This document shows, one piece after another, positions 26,502 through 34,445 of a stretch of 64,000 bases of DNA. Origin of the DNA: Candidatus Fibrimonadaceae bacterium (lineage in GTDB: Bacteria > Fibrobacterota > Fibrobacteria > Fibrobacterales > Fibrobacteraceae); assembly GCA_031281345.1 (NCBI GenBank), contig JAITFN010000067.1:1-64000 (forward strand), in the 5' to 3' direction. Position 1 is the stretch's first letter; every line of letters begins with the position of its first letter. The translations under genes were made by a program, and so were the position numbers. Under the pieces are notes generated by a model. That model was given only the letters and a program-made list of their open reading frames with translations. It did no database searches and was not told the DNA's origin.

Positions 26502-26879
26502 ATGTTTCTTTTATTCACAATTCTTTTAGCGGTAAATGGTTTTGCCGCGGGCTGGTATTCTAATGGTCCTGGCTCCGAAAAATGCTACGGGCCAGAAAAT
26601 GGGATTTTGATTTGTCGCGAGATTTTTAAAGAATCAGACAATTTTTGCTACGGCAAAGAAAGAGTTTGGGATGGTTTTATAAGAGAACGGATAATGTACG
26701 ATAGAAACTGGAAAATGGGTTGGTACGATAAAAAATTGATATTTGTTGCAAATCTGAGCCGTAAATGCGAATATCACGGATGGGCAAGGCGGCGTGACAA
26801 TGGCTCTTGGAAATGGCAATGCTATATCAATAACCGCGAAGCAAAAGATGAAGATTGCAAGGGATTTACCAAGCATTAA
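26502..26879 (+). CDS. Small secreted Cys-containing protein
   Basis: 125 residues with signal peptide MFLLFTILLAVNGFAA. The mature domain has six Cys (EKCYGPENGILICREI, NFCYGKER, SRKCEYHG, WQCYINN, DEDCKG), suggesting disulfides, and many aromatic and basic residues. Not recognised. It is preceded by repeat E and convergent with the STAS-DUF2225 gene, 3 nt apart. Confidence 0.65.
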   Translation: MFLLFTILLAVNGFAAGWYSNGPGSEKCYGPENGILICREIFKESDNFCYGKERVWDGFIRERIMYDRNWKMGWYDKKLIFVANLSRKCEYHGWARRRDNGSWKWQCYINNREAKDEDCKGFTKH

Positions 26880-26882
26880 AAT

Positions 26883-27995
26883 TTAGCTGAGAAGCAAACT
26901 CTGTGCTCTAGCTATAAGGTATTTGCAGTCTTCTATATCTTTGTATTCCTTTTCCAATTCACGGTAAAATTTGCGAGCTTCGCCATTTTTTTCTTGAGAG
27001 ATTAAAACGCTTATGAGATAAACATAAGTTTTTGCCAGTCGCAAAGTGGAATAATTTGATTTGTTGTCCATTATTCCATAAAGCCAAGCGAGAGCTGTGT
27101 ACATATGATTGTCTATGTCTGTGTCTTTAAGTGCAAATTTGCACATCATAAAATTACTCACAACTATATCAAAACCATCTGTTGTTTGTTGCTCGCTCAT
27201 GTGCTTCAAGTTGAATTCGTTGAGCAACCAGGAGAGGTAGGCTGCGCCTTTTTCTCTGGGTATTCTAAAGAAAGCGTCTTCGTCTGCGCCGGTTTGTTGC
27301 ATTGCCAAATTGCGCCTCAAGGCAGCCGCATTAGAAAGCTTGGCTCTGTTTTCTGGCGTTAAATGAGATTCATAGCGCCCTTCAGGAAACACTATAGTGA
27401 ACCAATCTAGCCTTGTGGATGCATAAAAACATTTTGAACAAACAGAAACCTGATAAACAGAAAAGTCTATTGCATTTGGATCTGTTGCATCTGGCTCATA
27501 TATGGGAACAATCTCTGAATCACTCCATTTTTGCCTATAATAATTCTCATCCACCATAAAGCCAGCTACATTATCGTTGTTGCAAAGTGGGCAAATCATT
27601 TTTAATGTGCGGAAATGACCTTTGCCTTCTGCCAGTCTGAAAAAAGTCCTGTTCAATTCTGGATTTATTTCGTGGAAATCGCGCTCGAATTCCACTATTG
27701 TGGAGTATACCAAAAACGAATTAACGCTTTTCAATTGTTCATTAACCTCTGGCGTTCCACCAAAAAATGCGATTTTGCGATTTTCTTTGCTCAACTGGTC
27801 GTATATGTTTTTGAAGAACACCACAGCGGAACCATCTATGCGTTTTGTGCTACGCAAGTCAAAAGCCATATCCAATTTGGTATCTTTAATTTCGTCCATT
27901 AAAAATAATTTATATTTAAGCACTTGTGCAGAAGTAAATTCTTGACCTGCGTCATAACACATATAGTGTCCGCGGGTTTGTTTATGTAGGCTCAT
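26883..27995 (-). CDS. STAS-DUF2225 fusion protein
   Basis: 370 residues, cytoplasmic. The N-terminal about 110 residues look like a STAS/anti-sigma-antagonist fold (DMAFDLRSTKRIDGSAVVFF, with Ser at the usual phosphosite region). From about 130 a DUF2225 domain follows with two CxxC pairs (ICPLCNNDN and SVCSKCFYAS), probably zinc-binding, then TPR-like helices at the C-terminus. A TTTTCTACATT box lies 12 nt upstream of ATG27995. The fusion suggests DUF2225 is linked to partner-switch signalling. Function unknown. Confidence 0.75.
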   Translation of the reverse strand: MSLHKQTRGHYMCYDAGQEFTSAQVLKYKLFLMDEIKDTKLDMAFDLRSTKRIDGSAVVFFKNIYDQLSKENRKIAFFGGTPEVNEQLKSVNSFLVYSTIVEFERDFHEINPELNRTFFRLAEGKGHFRTLKMICPLCNNDNVAGFMVDENYYRQKWSDSEIVPIYEPDATDPNAIDFSVYQVSVCSKCFYASTRLDWFTIVFPEGRYESHLTPENRAKLSNAAALRRNLAMQQTGADEDAFFRIPREKGAAYLSWLLNEFNLKHMSEQQTTDGFDIVVSNFMMCKFALKDTDIDNHMYTALAWLYGIMDNKSNYSTLRLAKTYVYLISVLISQEKNGEARKFYRELEKEYKDIEDCKYLIARAQSLLLS

Positions 27996-28007
27996 AAGTA
28001 AAATAAA

Positions 28008-28018
28008 ATGTAGAAAAT
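28008..28018 (-). promoter_or_regulatory. Predicted promoter box for the STAS-DUF2225 gene
   Basis: Minus-strand TTTTCTACATT, 12 nt before ATG27995. It lies between this gene and the IMPase stop at 28019, so the two are separate units. Confidence 0.5.
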
Positions 28019-28810
28019 TTACGTGAGTGGCAAAGGAATATTAAACCTTCCATTGCTGGCTATGGCGGTATAACCTTCATGTACAGGATACAGGGGTTCG
28101 CCTTTTGCGGAAAAGAGCGATTTTTCGCCTTTTAGCGTTGAAAATACCCCCCCAGCTTCTGCAAAAATAAGCGGATAAGGAGCTATATCCCAAAGCGATA
28201 CCACAGGGTCTATCATAATTTCTGCTTTGCCACAGGCAACTTGGTAATAACCAAAGCAATCTCCCCAGCCGCGATACAGTTTGGCGTTTTTGCGCAAACT
28301 GGCAAACCACTCACCATAGCCCTTGCTTTCAATGGTGTTTATGGTTCCAGAAAGCACTAGGGAATTTTTGAGTTCAAGGGTATCAGAAACCTTCGCGGCA
28401 CGACCATCATCTGCAAAAGCCCCTCCGCCTTCGGTAGCCCACACTTTGCTGTTCAGCGCGGGGAGCTGAATTAAGCCTGCAATGGGGGAGCCTTTTCTTA
28501 AAATCGCAATTATCGTTCCAAATAGGGGAACTCCGTAAATAAATGATTTTGTGCCATCTATGGGATCTAGCACCCACTGGTACTCCGCCTCCGGTTTTTC
28601 CCCTCCAAATTCCTCGCCTATAAATCCGAATTCGGGGGTTTCTTTTTGCGCAAAATTCCGCACAAGTTCTTCTGCTTTTTTGTCTGCAATGGTCACAGGC
28701 GTTGCATCTGCTTTCCACTCAACACTCAAAGCGGTTTTCCAGTGTTTGAGAATTTCATTTTGGGCAATGCTCCCAGCTTGCAGAATTAGGGATAAGAGGT
28801 CTTTTTGCAT
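28019..28810 (-). CDS. hisN: Inositol monophosphatase-family phosphatase, HisN-like
   Basis: 263 residues. IMPase motifs are present: IGEEFGGEKP (metal Glu), WVLDPIDGTKSFIYGVPLFG, and SLWDIAPYPLIFAEAGG (metal Asp). The stretch GWGDCFGYYQVACGKAEIMI resembles HisN-type histidinol-phosphate phosphatases more than inositol phosphatases, so a role in histidine synthesis is likely but not proven. It overlaps rodA by 1 nt and is the last gene of the mre/mrd/rod cluster. Confidence 0.82.
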   Translation of the reverse strand: MQKDLLSLILQAGSIAQNEILKHWKTALSVEWKADATPVTIADKKAEELVRNFAQKETPEFGFIGEEFGGEKPEAEYQWVLDPIDGTKSFIYGVPLFGTIIAILRKGSPIAGLIQLPALNSKVWATEGGGAFADDGRAAKVSDTLELKNSLVLSGTINTIESKGYGEWFASLRKNAKLYRGWGDCFGYYQVACGKAEIMIDPVVSLWDIAPYPLIFAEAGGVFSTLKGEKSLFSAKGEPLYPVHEGYTAIASNGRFNIPLPLT

Positions 28811-30024
28811 TATATAATATCTTTTCCTTTAAGCCGCATATTGAGCATTAAACCTATCAAAATCATGCAGGTTAAAACAAATGAACCTCCATAAGACAAA
28901 AATGGCAATGGAAGCCCCGTAACCGGCATAAGACCTACAGTCATGGCCACATTTACAAAAGTGTGGAAAAATAAAATTGTGCAAGCACCCGCAACCACCA
29001 AATTGACAAATCTATTCTCGTATAATCTGCATATCATTATGCCTCGCCAAAGCAAAATAAAGAACAAAACTAAAACCACAAAGGTACCCACAAAGCCAAA
29101 TTGCTCGCCTAAAACACTAAAGATAAAATCTGTGTGTTCTTCTGGCAAAAACGAAAGATTTACCTGTGAGCCTTCACCAAAACCCTTACCGAACATACCG
29201 CCGCTGCCTATTGCCACTTGCGATTGTATAACCTGATAACCCTCGCCTTTAGGGTCTCTCATTGGATCTAGAAATGTAAGTATGCGGCTTCGCTGATGAT
29301 CTTTCATGGAATTCCAAGCCATTTGGCTAGCATAGCCTGAGCCTATGTCTAATGCCATCACAAAAATTATTATCCACAGCGGAAATTTGAATTTTATGGA
29401 AACAAAAAATACGCTTATTATGAGCAGGTTCCAATAAAGCGGGGAAATAGCGGAAAATATAATGCTTGCCACCGGACTTATGAGCAAAAATAAGTCCACC
29501 ATACGGAAACCAGCCCAGTAAAACTGCACTATAGCCATAGCGGTGAAAACCAAAGCTGTGCTTAAATTGGGCTGTTTTAAAACTAGCAAAAACGGGACTA
29601 TAAACAACAAGCCTGGAACAATTAATGTTTTGGGTTGCTCAATGCTAATTCTATTTTTTGAAAGCCAAAGGGAATTAGCGAGCAGGTAGGCGATTTTTGA
29701 AAATTCCGAGGGTTGAAGCCTGAATCCCCCAACATCTAGCCAGCGACCTGCACCTTTTGAAATATGCCCCGAACCCGCAACAATAACCAAGGCAATAATG
29801 GCAACAACATAAGTTATCCATGCAATATTTCTCCAAAATGTTGCAGGCATAAAAACTATAATGCCAGCTATTAAAGATCCAGCTGTGAAATGAATAACCT
29901 GCTTGAACCAATCGGTTTTATACCAAATTAAATCTGAGTTGCTGGTGGCGGAATACACAAGCGCAAGCCCTATTCCTATAAGGGCAAAAAGAGAAATCAT
30001 AAACAGCCAATCTAATCTTTTCAT
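28810..30024 (-). CDS. rodA: Rod-shape peptidoglycan polymerase RodA
   Basis: 404 residues with about ten membrane helices. SEDS-family motifs are visible: SGHISKGAGRWLDVGGFRLQ, QPSEFSKIAYLL, KQPNLSTALVFTA, and PVTGLPLPFLSYGGSFVL. It polymerises glycan strands with PBP2 in lateral wall synthesis. It overlaps mrdA by 4 nt (ATGA), as expected for a functional pair. Confidence 0.95.
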   Translation of the reverse strand: MKRLDWLFMISLFALIGIGLALVYSATSNSDLIWYKTDWFKQVIHFTAGSLIAGIIVFMPATFWRNIAWITYVVAIIALVIVAGSGHISKGAGRWLDVGGFRLQPSEFSKIAYLLANSLWLSKNRISIEQPKTLIVPGLLFIVPFLLVLKQPNLSTALVFTAMAIVQFYWAGFRMVDLFLLISPVASIIFSAISPLYWNLLIISVFFVSIKFKFPLWIIIFVMALDIGSGYASQMAWNSMKDHQRSRILTFLDPMRDPKGEGYQVIQSQVAIGSGGMFGKGFGEGSQVNLSFLPEEHTDFIFSVLGEQFGFVGTFVVLVLFFILLWRGIMICRLYENRFVNLVVAGACTILFFHTFVNVAMTVGLMPVTGLPLPFLSYGGSFVLTCMILIGLMLNMRLKGKDII

Positions 30025-31865
30025 TTTACCTCTGGATTAAAGTACGCATCCAAAATTTTTTGCGCTATCGGCGCAGCCATAGCACCACCACCACCCGCAT
30101 TTTCCAAAACAACGGAAATGGCTATTTCTGGAGCTTCCAGAGGTGCCACTGCCGCAAACCAAGCATGTGTTTTGTCTCCGTGCGGATTTTCTGCACTACC
30201 AGTTTTGCCGCCTACTTTAACACCATGAACTATTGCGCGGCGCCCTGTTCCATGCGGAGAATTAACAACTTCATCCATGCCTTTTAAAACAAGGTCTCTA
30301 GCTTTATCTGAGATTTTTCCTTCGCTTATTTTTTCTGGTGCGAATTTTCTGAGCACTTCTCCTTCGGGGTTTCTTATCTCTTTTAAGAAATGCGGTTTAT
30401 ACAAACCTTTTCCCCAAGCTATTGAACCTGCCATTGCAGCTTGCTGCAGGGGAGTTATCAAAAGCGCGCCCTGACCTATGGCGATATTGAGGATTTCTCC
30501 AGAACTCCACTTCCAACCTCTTCTCTCAAACCATTTTTCATAAGTGGCAGAATCTATCAAAAGCCCAGAACGTTCTCCCGGAATATCCACGCCAAGCGCA
30601 GAACCAAGACCAAAGCGTCTGCCTATTTCGCTAATTCTTTTGTTGCCCACATCCAAACCCAGCTGGTAAAAAAACACATCGCAAGATTCTCTAAGCGCGC
30701 CCACTACATTCAATACTCCGTGCCCCCTTGCATTCCAGCATTTTGCATATCTGTTTCCAAACTTATAACCGCCAAGGCAGGTTTTATATTTTGAGTGCTC
30801 CGTTATTACATTGTATTCCAAGCCAGCCGCCGCAGTGATTAGCTTAAAAACAGATGCAGGCGGATACACTCCGCTTATAGCACGGTTTGTTAGCGGTTTT
30901 GCTGTGTCTAAGGCAACCGATGCCCAAGCTTTGTGAAGTTCTCTTTTTTCCAAAGAAAATATATTAGGGTCAAGTGGTGGGCGGCTTACCATTGCATAAA
31001 TTTCGCCGTTTCTCGGATTAAGCGCAACAATGGCTCCCTTTAGTCCATCTGGAATGGCAGTTTCGGCAACTTGCTGGAGTTTCCAATCTATTGTTGTCAC
31101 AAGGGCATTTCCAGATACTGGTTCTATAAAAGGCATTCCTTCTACAGCTCCCATTTCACGCCCCATAGCATTTACCTCTACAAATTTGGAACCGTTTTCT
31201 CCCCTAAATTCTTTTTCGTAGCTGAGTTCCAAACCCTTTTTGCCAATACGGTCTCCCATAACATAATGCTCATTTTCTGGAAGCTCAAGCTCGGTTTCGG
31301 ATATTTCGCTGGTGTAGCCAAATATATGTGCGCCATGCGAGCCAAAAGGATAGTCTCTTCGTGATTCAACTAAAATTTCAATTCCTGGCAATTCTTCTGA
31401 ATGTTCCTCAAAAAGCGCAACTATTTCTGGTGAAGCATCTTCTATAAGCCTTTGCAATCTGAATTTCTGCCACTTTCCCCTTTCAAAAGAAAAAGCTAGT
31501 GAGGAGGAATCTAACAAACGTTTTCCATTGCTATATGTTATTTTTAAAAGCCTGTTGAAAACGCTGTCTCTCATTTCTTTGGTTTTTAAATTGTTGTATC
31601 GTAGCGATACTTGATAAGAAGGTCTGTTACGAACCAAAACCACTCCGTTGCGGTCTAAAATATATCCGCGACTCGCTTTTATAGTAACTGGGCGAATGCG
31701 ATTTTCTTCGGCTCTTTTTAAATTGTTTTCGTATTCAAAATATTGCAGTTGCAAAAGCCTTATGATTAATAGGGTAAAGGCCATTGCGCATACGCACACA
31801 AACACGAGAGATTTTAGGTTCATCTCGTGGCGCTGGTTTTCTGTTTCTTGAGAAGTTGAGAACAT
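30021..31865 (-). CDS. mrdA: Penicillin-binding protein 2 (transpeptidase)
   Basis: 614 residues: N-terminal membrane helix (SLVFVCVCAMAFTLLIIRLL), a pedestal domain with RGYILDRNGVVLVRNRPSY, and a transpeptidase domain with active-site PPASVFKLITA (SxxK), an SCD motif (LRESCDVFF) and KTGSAENPHG. Cross-links peptidoglycan in the elongasome with RodA. Length is normal. Starts 10 nt after mreD. Confidence 0.95.
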   Translation of the reverse strand: MFSTSQETENQRHEMNLKSLVFVCVCAMAFTLLIIRLLQLQYFEYENNLKRAEENRIRPVTIKASRGYILDRNGVVLVRNRPSYQVSLRYNNLKTKEMRDSVFNRLLKITYSNGKRLLDSSSLAFSFERGKWQKFRLQRLIEDASPEIVALFEEHSEELPGIEILVESRRDYPFGSHGAHIFGYTSEISETELELPENEHYVMGDRIGKKGLELSYEKEFRGENGSKFVEVNAMGREMGAVEGMPFIEPVSGNALVTTIDWKLQQVAETAIPDGLKGAIVALNPRNGEIYAMVSRPPLDPNIFSLEKRELHKAWASVALDTAKPLTNRAISGVYPPASVFKLITAAAGLEYNVITEHSKYKTCLGGYKFGNRYAKCWNARGHGVLNVVGALRESCDVFFYQLGLDVGNKRISEIGRRFGLGSALGVDIPGERSGLLIDSATYEKWFERRGWKWSSGEILNIAIGQGALLITPLQQAAMAGSIAWGKGLYKPHFLKEIRNPEGEVLRKFAPEKISEGKISDKARDLVLKGMDEVVNSPHGTGRRAIVHGVKVGGKTGSAENPHGDKTHAWFAAVAPLEAPEIAISVVLENAGGGGAMAAPIAQKILDAYFNPEVK

Positions 31866-31875
31866 ATTTTAGCTT

Positions 31876-32370
31876 CTATTTGTATATATTCATTTTCTTT
31901 TTTACCCCTAAAGACAATAAATAAAAGAAAATTGCTCCAAGGCTAAGGGTGTATATGGCATTGGGAAAGGAAATGTATGCCATTGCTTGTAAAATTTCAT
32001 CGCTCTTTTTTCCAATAGCAATAAAATATATCAAATCTTTTATAAAATAGGCTATGGTAAGTACAATTATCTCTGGCAATAGGTTCAAATCTATAAAGCT
32101 TTCTTCAATTTGCCCCACTGCAAAACCGATAATGCAGTAAGAAAGAGAAAAGGCACCAAACCATTCAATGGGCGCATAAACATCGCATAGCAAGCCGGAG
32201 AAAAACCCAAACAAACAACCAGCAAGAGTACCATGTCTAAGTGCCGCTATAACCGTTAAAATCAAAAGAAAAGAAGGTTGCGCATCCAATATTTGAATTT
32301 GCGGAACAACAACCGTTTGCAAAACTGCGGCCACAAAAAACAAAATTGAATATAAAATAAAATTAAGCAT
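31876..32370 (-). CDS. mreD: Rod shape-determining protein MreD
   Basis: 164 residues with about five membrane helices and the family pattern near the N-terminus (QIQILDAQPSFLLILTVIAA). Assigned from length, hydrophobicity and its position between mreC and mrdA. It starts 3 nt after the mreC stop. Confidence 0.88.
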   Translation of the reverse strand: MLNFILYSILFFVAAVLQTVVVPQIQILDAQPSFLLILTVIAALRHGTLAGCLFGFFSGLLCDVYAPIEWFGAFSLSYCIIGFAVGQIEESFIDLNLLPEIIVLTIAYFIKDLIYFIAIGKKSDEILQAMAYISFPNAIYTLSLGAIFFYLLSLGVKKKMNIYK

Positions 32371-32373
32371 ATC

Positions 32374-33192
32374 TCAGTTCTCGTCCCACACAATCCAGTC
32401 CATATTTTTTTTAATAACAAAAACTTCTTCTAAAGATTCTAGATGTTGCAATAATTTAATGTTTCCAAAACTTAAAACTTCAGAGTCATTTTTATCTAAT
32501 TTGGTAACAACGCCAACAGGAATTCCTTTTGGATAAATTCCTCCAAACCCAGAAGTCACGAGAGTATCGCCTGGTATTAAATCTGCGTAACTTGAAACCT
32601 GAATTTGCATATCGCCGTTATTTCTTGAAAACGCCATTCCAAGTACTCTTGAACGCTGGGAAATAACGGAGGTTCTAGAGTTTGGGTCGGAAAGGAGTTG
32701 CACCATTGAATGATACGGGAAAACTTTTGAAATTTTGCCAACCAAGCCATCTACAGTGAATACAGGCATTCCGTAAAAAATAGAATCTGTTTCTCCTTTG
32801 TTTATTACAACTGTTGTCATGTATGTGCCTGGATTATGCCCTATTATTTGAGTTAAAAAAATAGGATAATTCCATTGATTTTCAAACAGCAGCAGTTTTT
32901 TTAGCCTTTCATTTTCAATGGCATATTCCTTGGCTAAATCAATTTCCAATTTAAGTTTTGCATTCTCTTTTTTTAATTTTGCATTTTTTTCACTGAGGCT
33001 GCCTATATGCATAACATAAGAAAGAGTGGACTGCGGCAAATAAAAAACATTGGACAAGAGAAAATCAGCTATGTTTTGCTTGTGCTTAACATGTGAAAGC
33101 AGCATATAAAGAGATAGACCTACGAGTGACGCAAAAACAAGAGTTCCTCGCGCCCATCTACATATCTTGATTATATATTGTATTAAGTTCAT
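32374..33192 (-). CDS. mreC: Rod shape-determining protein MreC
   Basis: 272 residues: one N-terminal membrane helix, a periplasmic coiled coil (SEKNAKLKKENAKLKLEIDL) and a beta-rich domain with IGHNPGTYMTTVVINKGETD and DGLVGKISKVFPYHSMVQLL. It links MreB to the periplasmic synthases. ATG33192 overlaps the last base of the mreB stop (TAATG), which supports this start over 33222. Confidence 0.94.
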   Translation of the reverse strand: MNLIQYIIKICRWARGTLVFASLVGLSLYMLLSHVKHKQNIADFLLSNVFYLPQSTLSYVMHIGSLSEKNAKLKKENAKLKLEIDLAKEYAIENERLKKLLLFENQWNYPIFLTQIIGHNPGTYMTTVVINKGETDSIFYGMPVFTVDGLVGKISKVFPYHSMVQLLSDPNSRTSVISQRSRVLGMAFSRNNGDMQIQVSSYADLIPGDTLVTSGFGGIYPKGIPVGVVTKLDKNDSEVLSFGNIKLLQHLESLEEVFVIKKNMDWIVWDEN

Positions 33193-34220
33193 TATACCGA
33201 AGAAGCCATAAGGACCTTGCAATTACGGTAATAATCCAAATTTTCCAAAATTCTAGCAGTACCTTTGCAAACGCATAATGGAGCATCATCTATCACACTC
33301 ACAGGAAGCCCTGTTTCGTGACGGAGCTTTGCATCCAAGCCCCTTAACAAGCTTGTACCACCAGCCATTATTATGCCTTTGTCTAAAATATCGGCAGAGA
33401 GTTCTGGCGGAGTGCTTTCCAGTGCCTTTTTGGCAGCATCTACAATTTGGAAAACAGATTCGCTCAAAGCTTCTCTTATCTCTTCGCTCTTGATAACTAT
33501 CGTACGTGGAATGCCGGCAGCCAAGTCTCTACCCTTAACTTCCATTTCAAGCTCTTTTTCAAGCGGGAATGCGGAACCGATTTTCTTTTTGACATCTTCT
33601 GCTGTGGACTCGCCAATCAAAAGCCCGTGGGTGCGCCGCAAATAGCTCACAATAGCGCTATCCATTTTGTCGCCGCCAACGCGTACAGAAGATTTGCAAA
33701 CCAAGCCGCCTAATGAAATAACGGCAACTTCCGAAGTTCCACCGCCACAATCTATAACCATGTGTCCAGAGGGTTCTGCAACAGGGATGTTCATGCCTAT
33801 AGCTGTAGCCATAGGCTCCGCCACCAAATGAACTTCTCTAGCTCCGGCCGCTCTGGTTGCATCTAAAACAGCTCTTTTTTCCACTTCTGTTATTCCAGAA
33901 GGAACGCCAACCACAACCCGAGGCTTAACCAAAAACAGCGGGTACCTTTGAACGCGGCTTATAAAATACTGAAGCAGAGCCTCAACTAAGTGGTAATCTG
34001 CAATAACGCCGTCTTTCATAGGGCGTACGGCAACAATTTCATCAGGAGTGCGTCCGAGCATTTTTTTTGCTTCGGCACCTATGTATGTAACCCTTTCGCT
34101 TTTTCTGTCCACAGCAACAACCGTAGGCTCATTGATAACTATACCCTTGCCAGACACGTGGACTAGGGTATTGGCAGTGCCTAAATCTATGCCTATGTCG
34201 CAGGAAAACAATCCGAACAT
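33192..34220 (-). CDS. mreB: Actin-like cell-shape protein MreB
   Basis: 342 residues, full length. Actin-fold nucleotide motifs: DIGIDLGTANTLVHVSGKG, MVIDCGGGTSEVAVISLGG and GIIMAGGTSLLRGLD; also VGVPSGITEVEKRAV. It forms the elongasome scaffold. It heads the mreBCD-mrdA-rodA-hisN operon. A TTTTCTATATT box lies 27 nt upstream with an AGAGGAATT leader, so this gene is leadered. Repeat E lies directly behind the promoter. Confidence 0.97.
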   Translation of the reverse strand: MFGLFSCDIGIDLGTANTLVHVSGKGIVINEPTVVAVDRKSERVTYIGAEAKKMLGRTPDEIVAVRPMKDGVIADYHLVEALLQYFISRVQRYPLFLVKPRVVVGVPSGITEVEKRAVLDATRAAGAREVHLVAEPMATAIGMNIPVAEPSGHMVIDCGGGTSEVAVISLGGLVCKSSVRVGGDKMDSAIVSYLRRTHGLLIGESTAEDVKKKIGSAFPLEKELEMEVKGRDLAAGIPRTIVIKSEEIREALSESVFQIVDAAKKALESTPPELSADILDKGIIMAGGTSLLRGLDAKLRHETGLPVSVIDDAPLCVCKGTARILENLDYYRNCKVLMASSV

Positions 34221-34247
34221 ATAAATTCCTCTGTTAAATTGTGAGAT

Positions 34248-34258
34248 AATATAGAAAA
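34248..34258 (-). promoter_or_regulatory. Predicted promoter box for the mre operon
   Basis: Minus-strand TTTTCTATATT, 27 nt before ATG34220; SD-like GAGGAATTT lies between. Repeat E abuts the box on its upstream side (as read from mreB), so the element could supply or alter upstream promoter sequence. Confidence 0.6.
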
Positions 34259-34259
34259 T

Positions 34260-34421
34260 GCTGATTAACTCATAATCTCAATTTTATCCAATCAGCATTT
34301 CCCCCCTTGAATGGAGATTTTTTAACAAAAATCACCATTCGTCCCCCCGTTTTTTCCGCTCGGAGAGCTAACGGGGGGGAACGCCACAGCGAGATTCAGA
34401 TTTAATCAGTGGCTACTATAG
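34260..34421 (+). repeat. Dispersed repeat family E, copy 3 (MITE-like)
   Basis: About 160 nt with terminal inverted repeats CTGATTAA (34261-34268) and TTAATCAG (34402-34409) and two internal hairpins. It is nearly identical to 26326-26478 over the shared part. No ORF. It fills the gap between mreB and the ptsI stop; the rest of the gap shows only the mreB promoter. Confidence 0.85.
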
Positions 34422-34445
34422 AAAAAACAGGAAAATAGTGAAAGC

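Noticed and set aside
26366-26563. 65-residue ORF at 26366
   Set aside because: Lies within repeat E and its equivalents elsewhere are not open; treated as a shadow.
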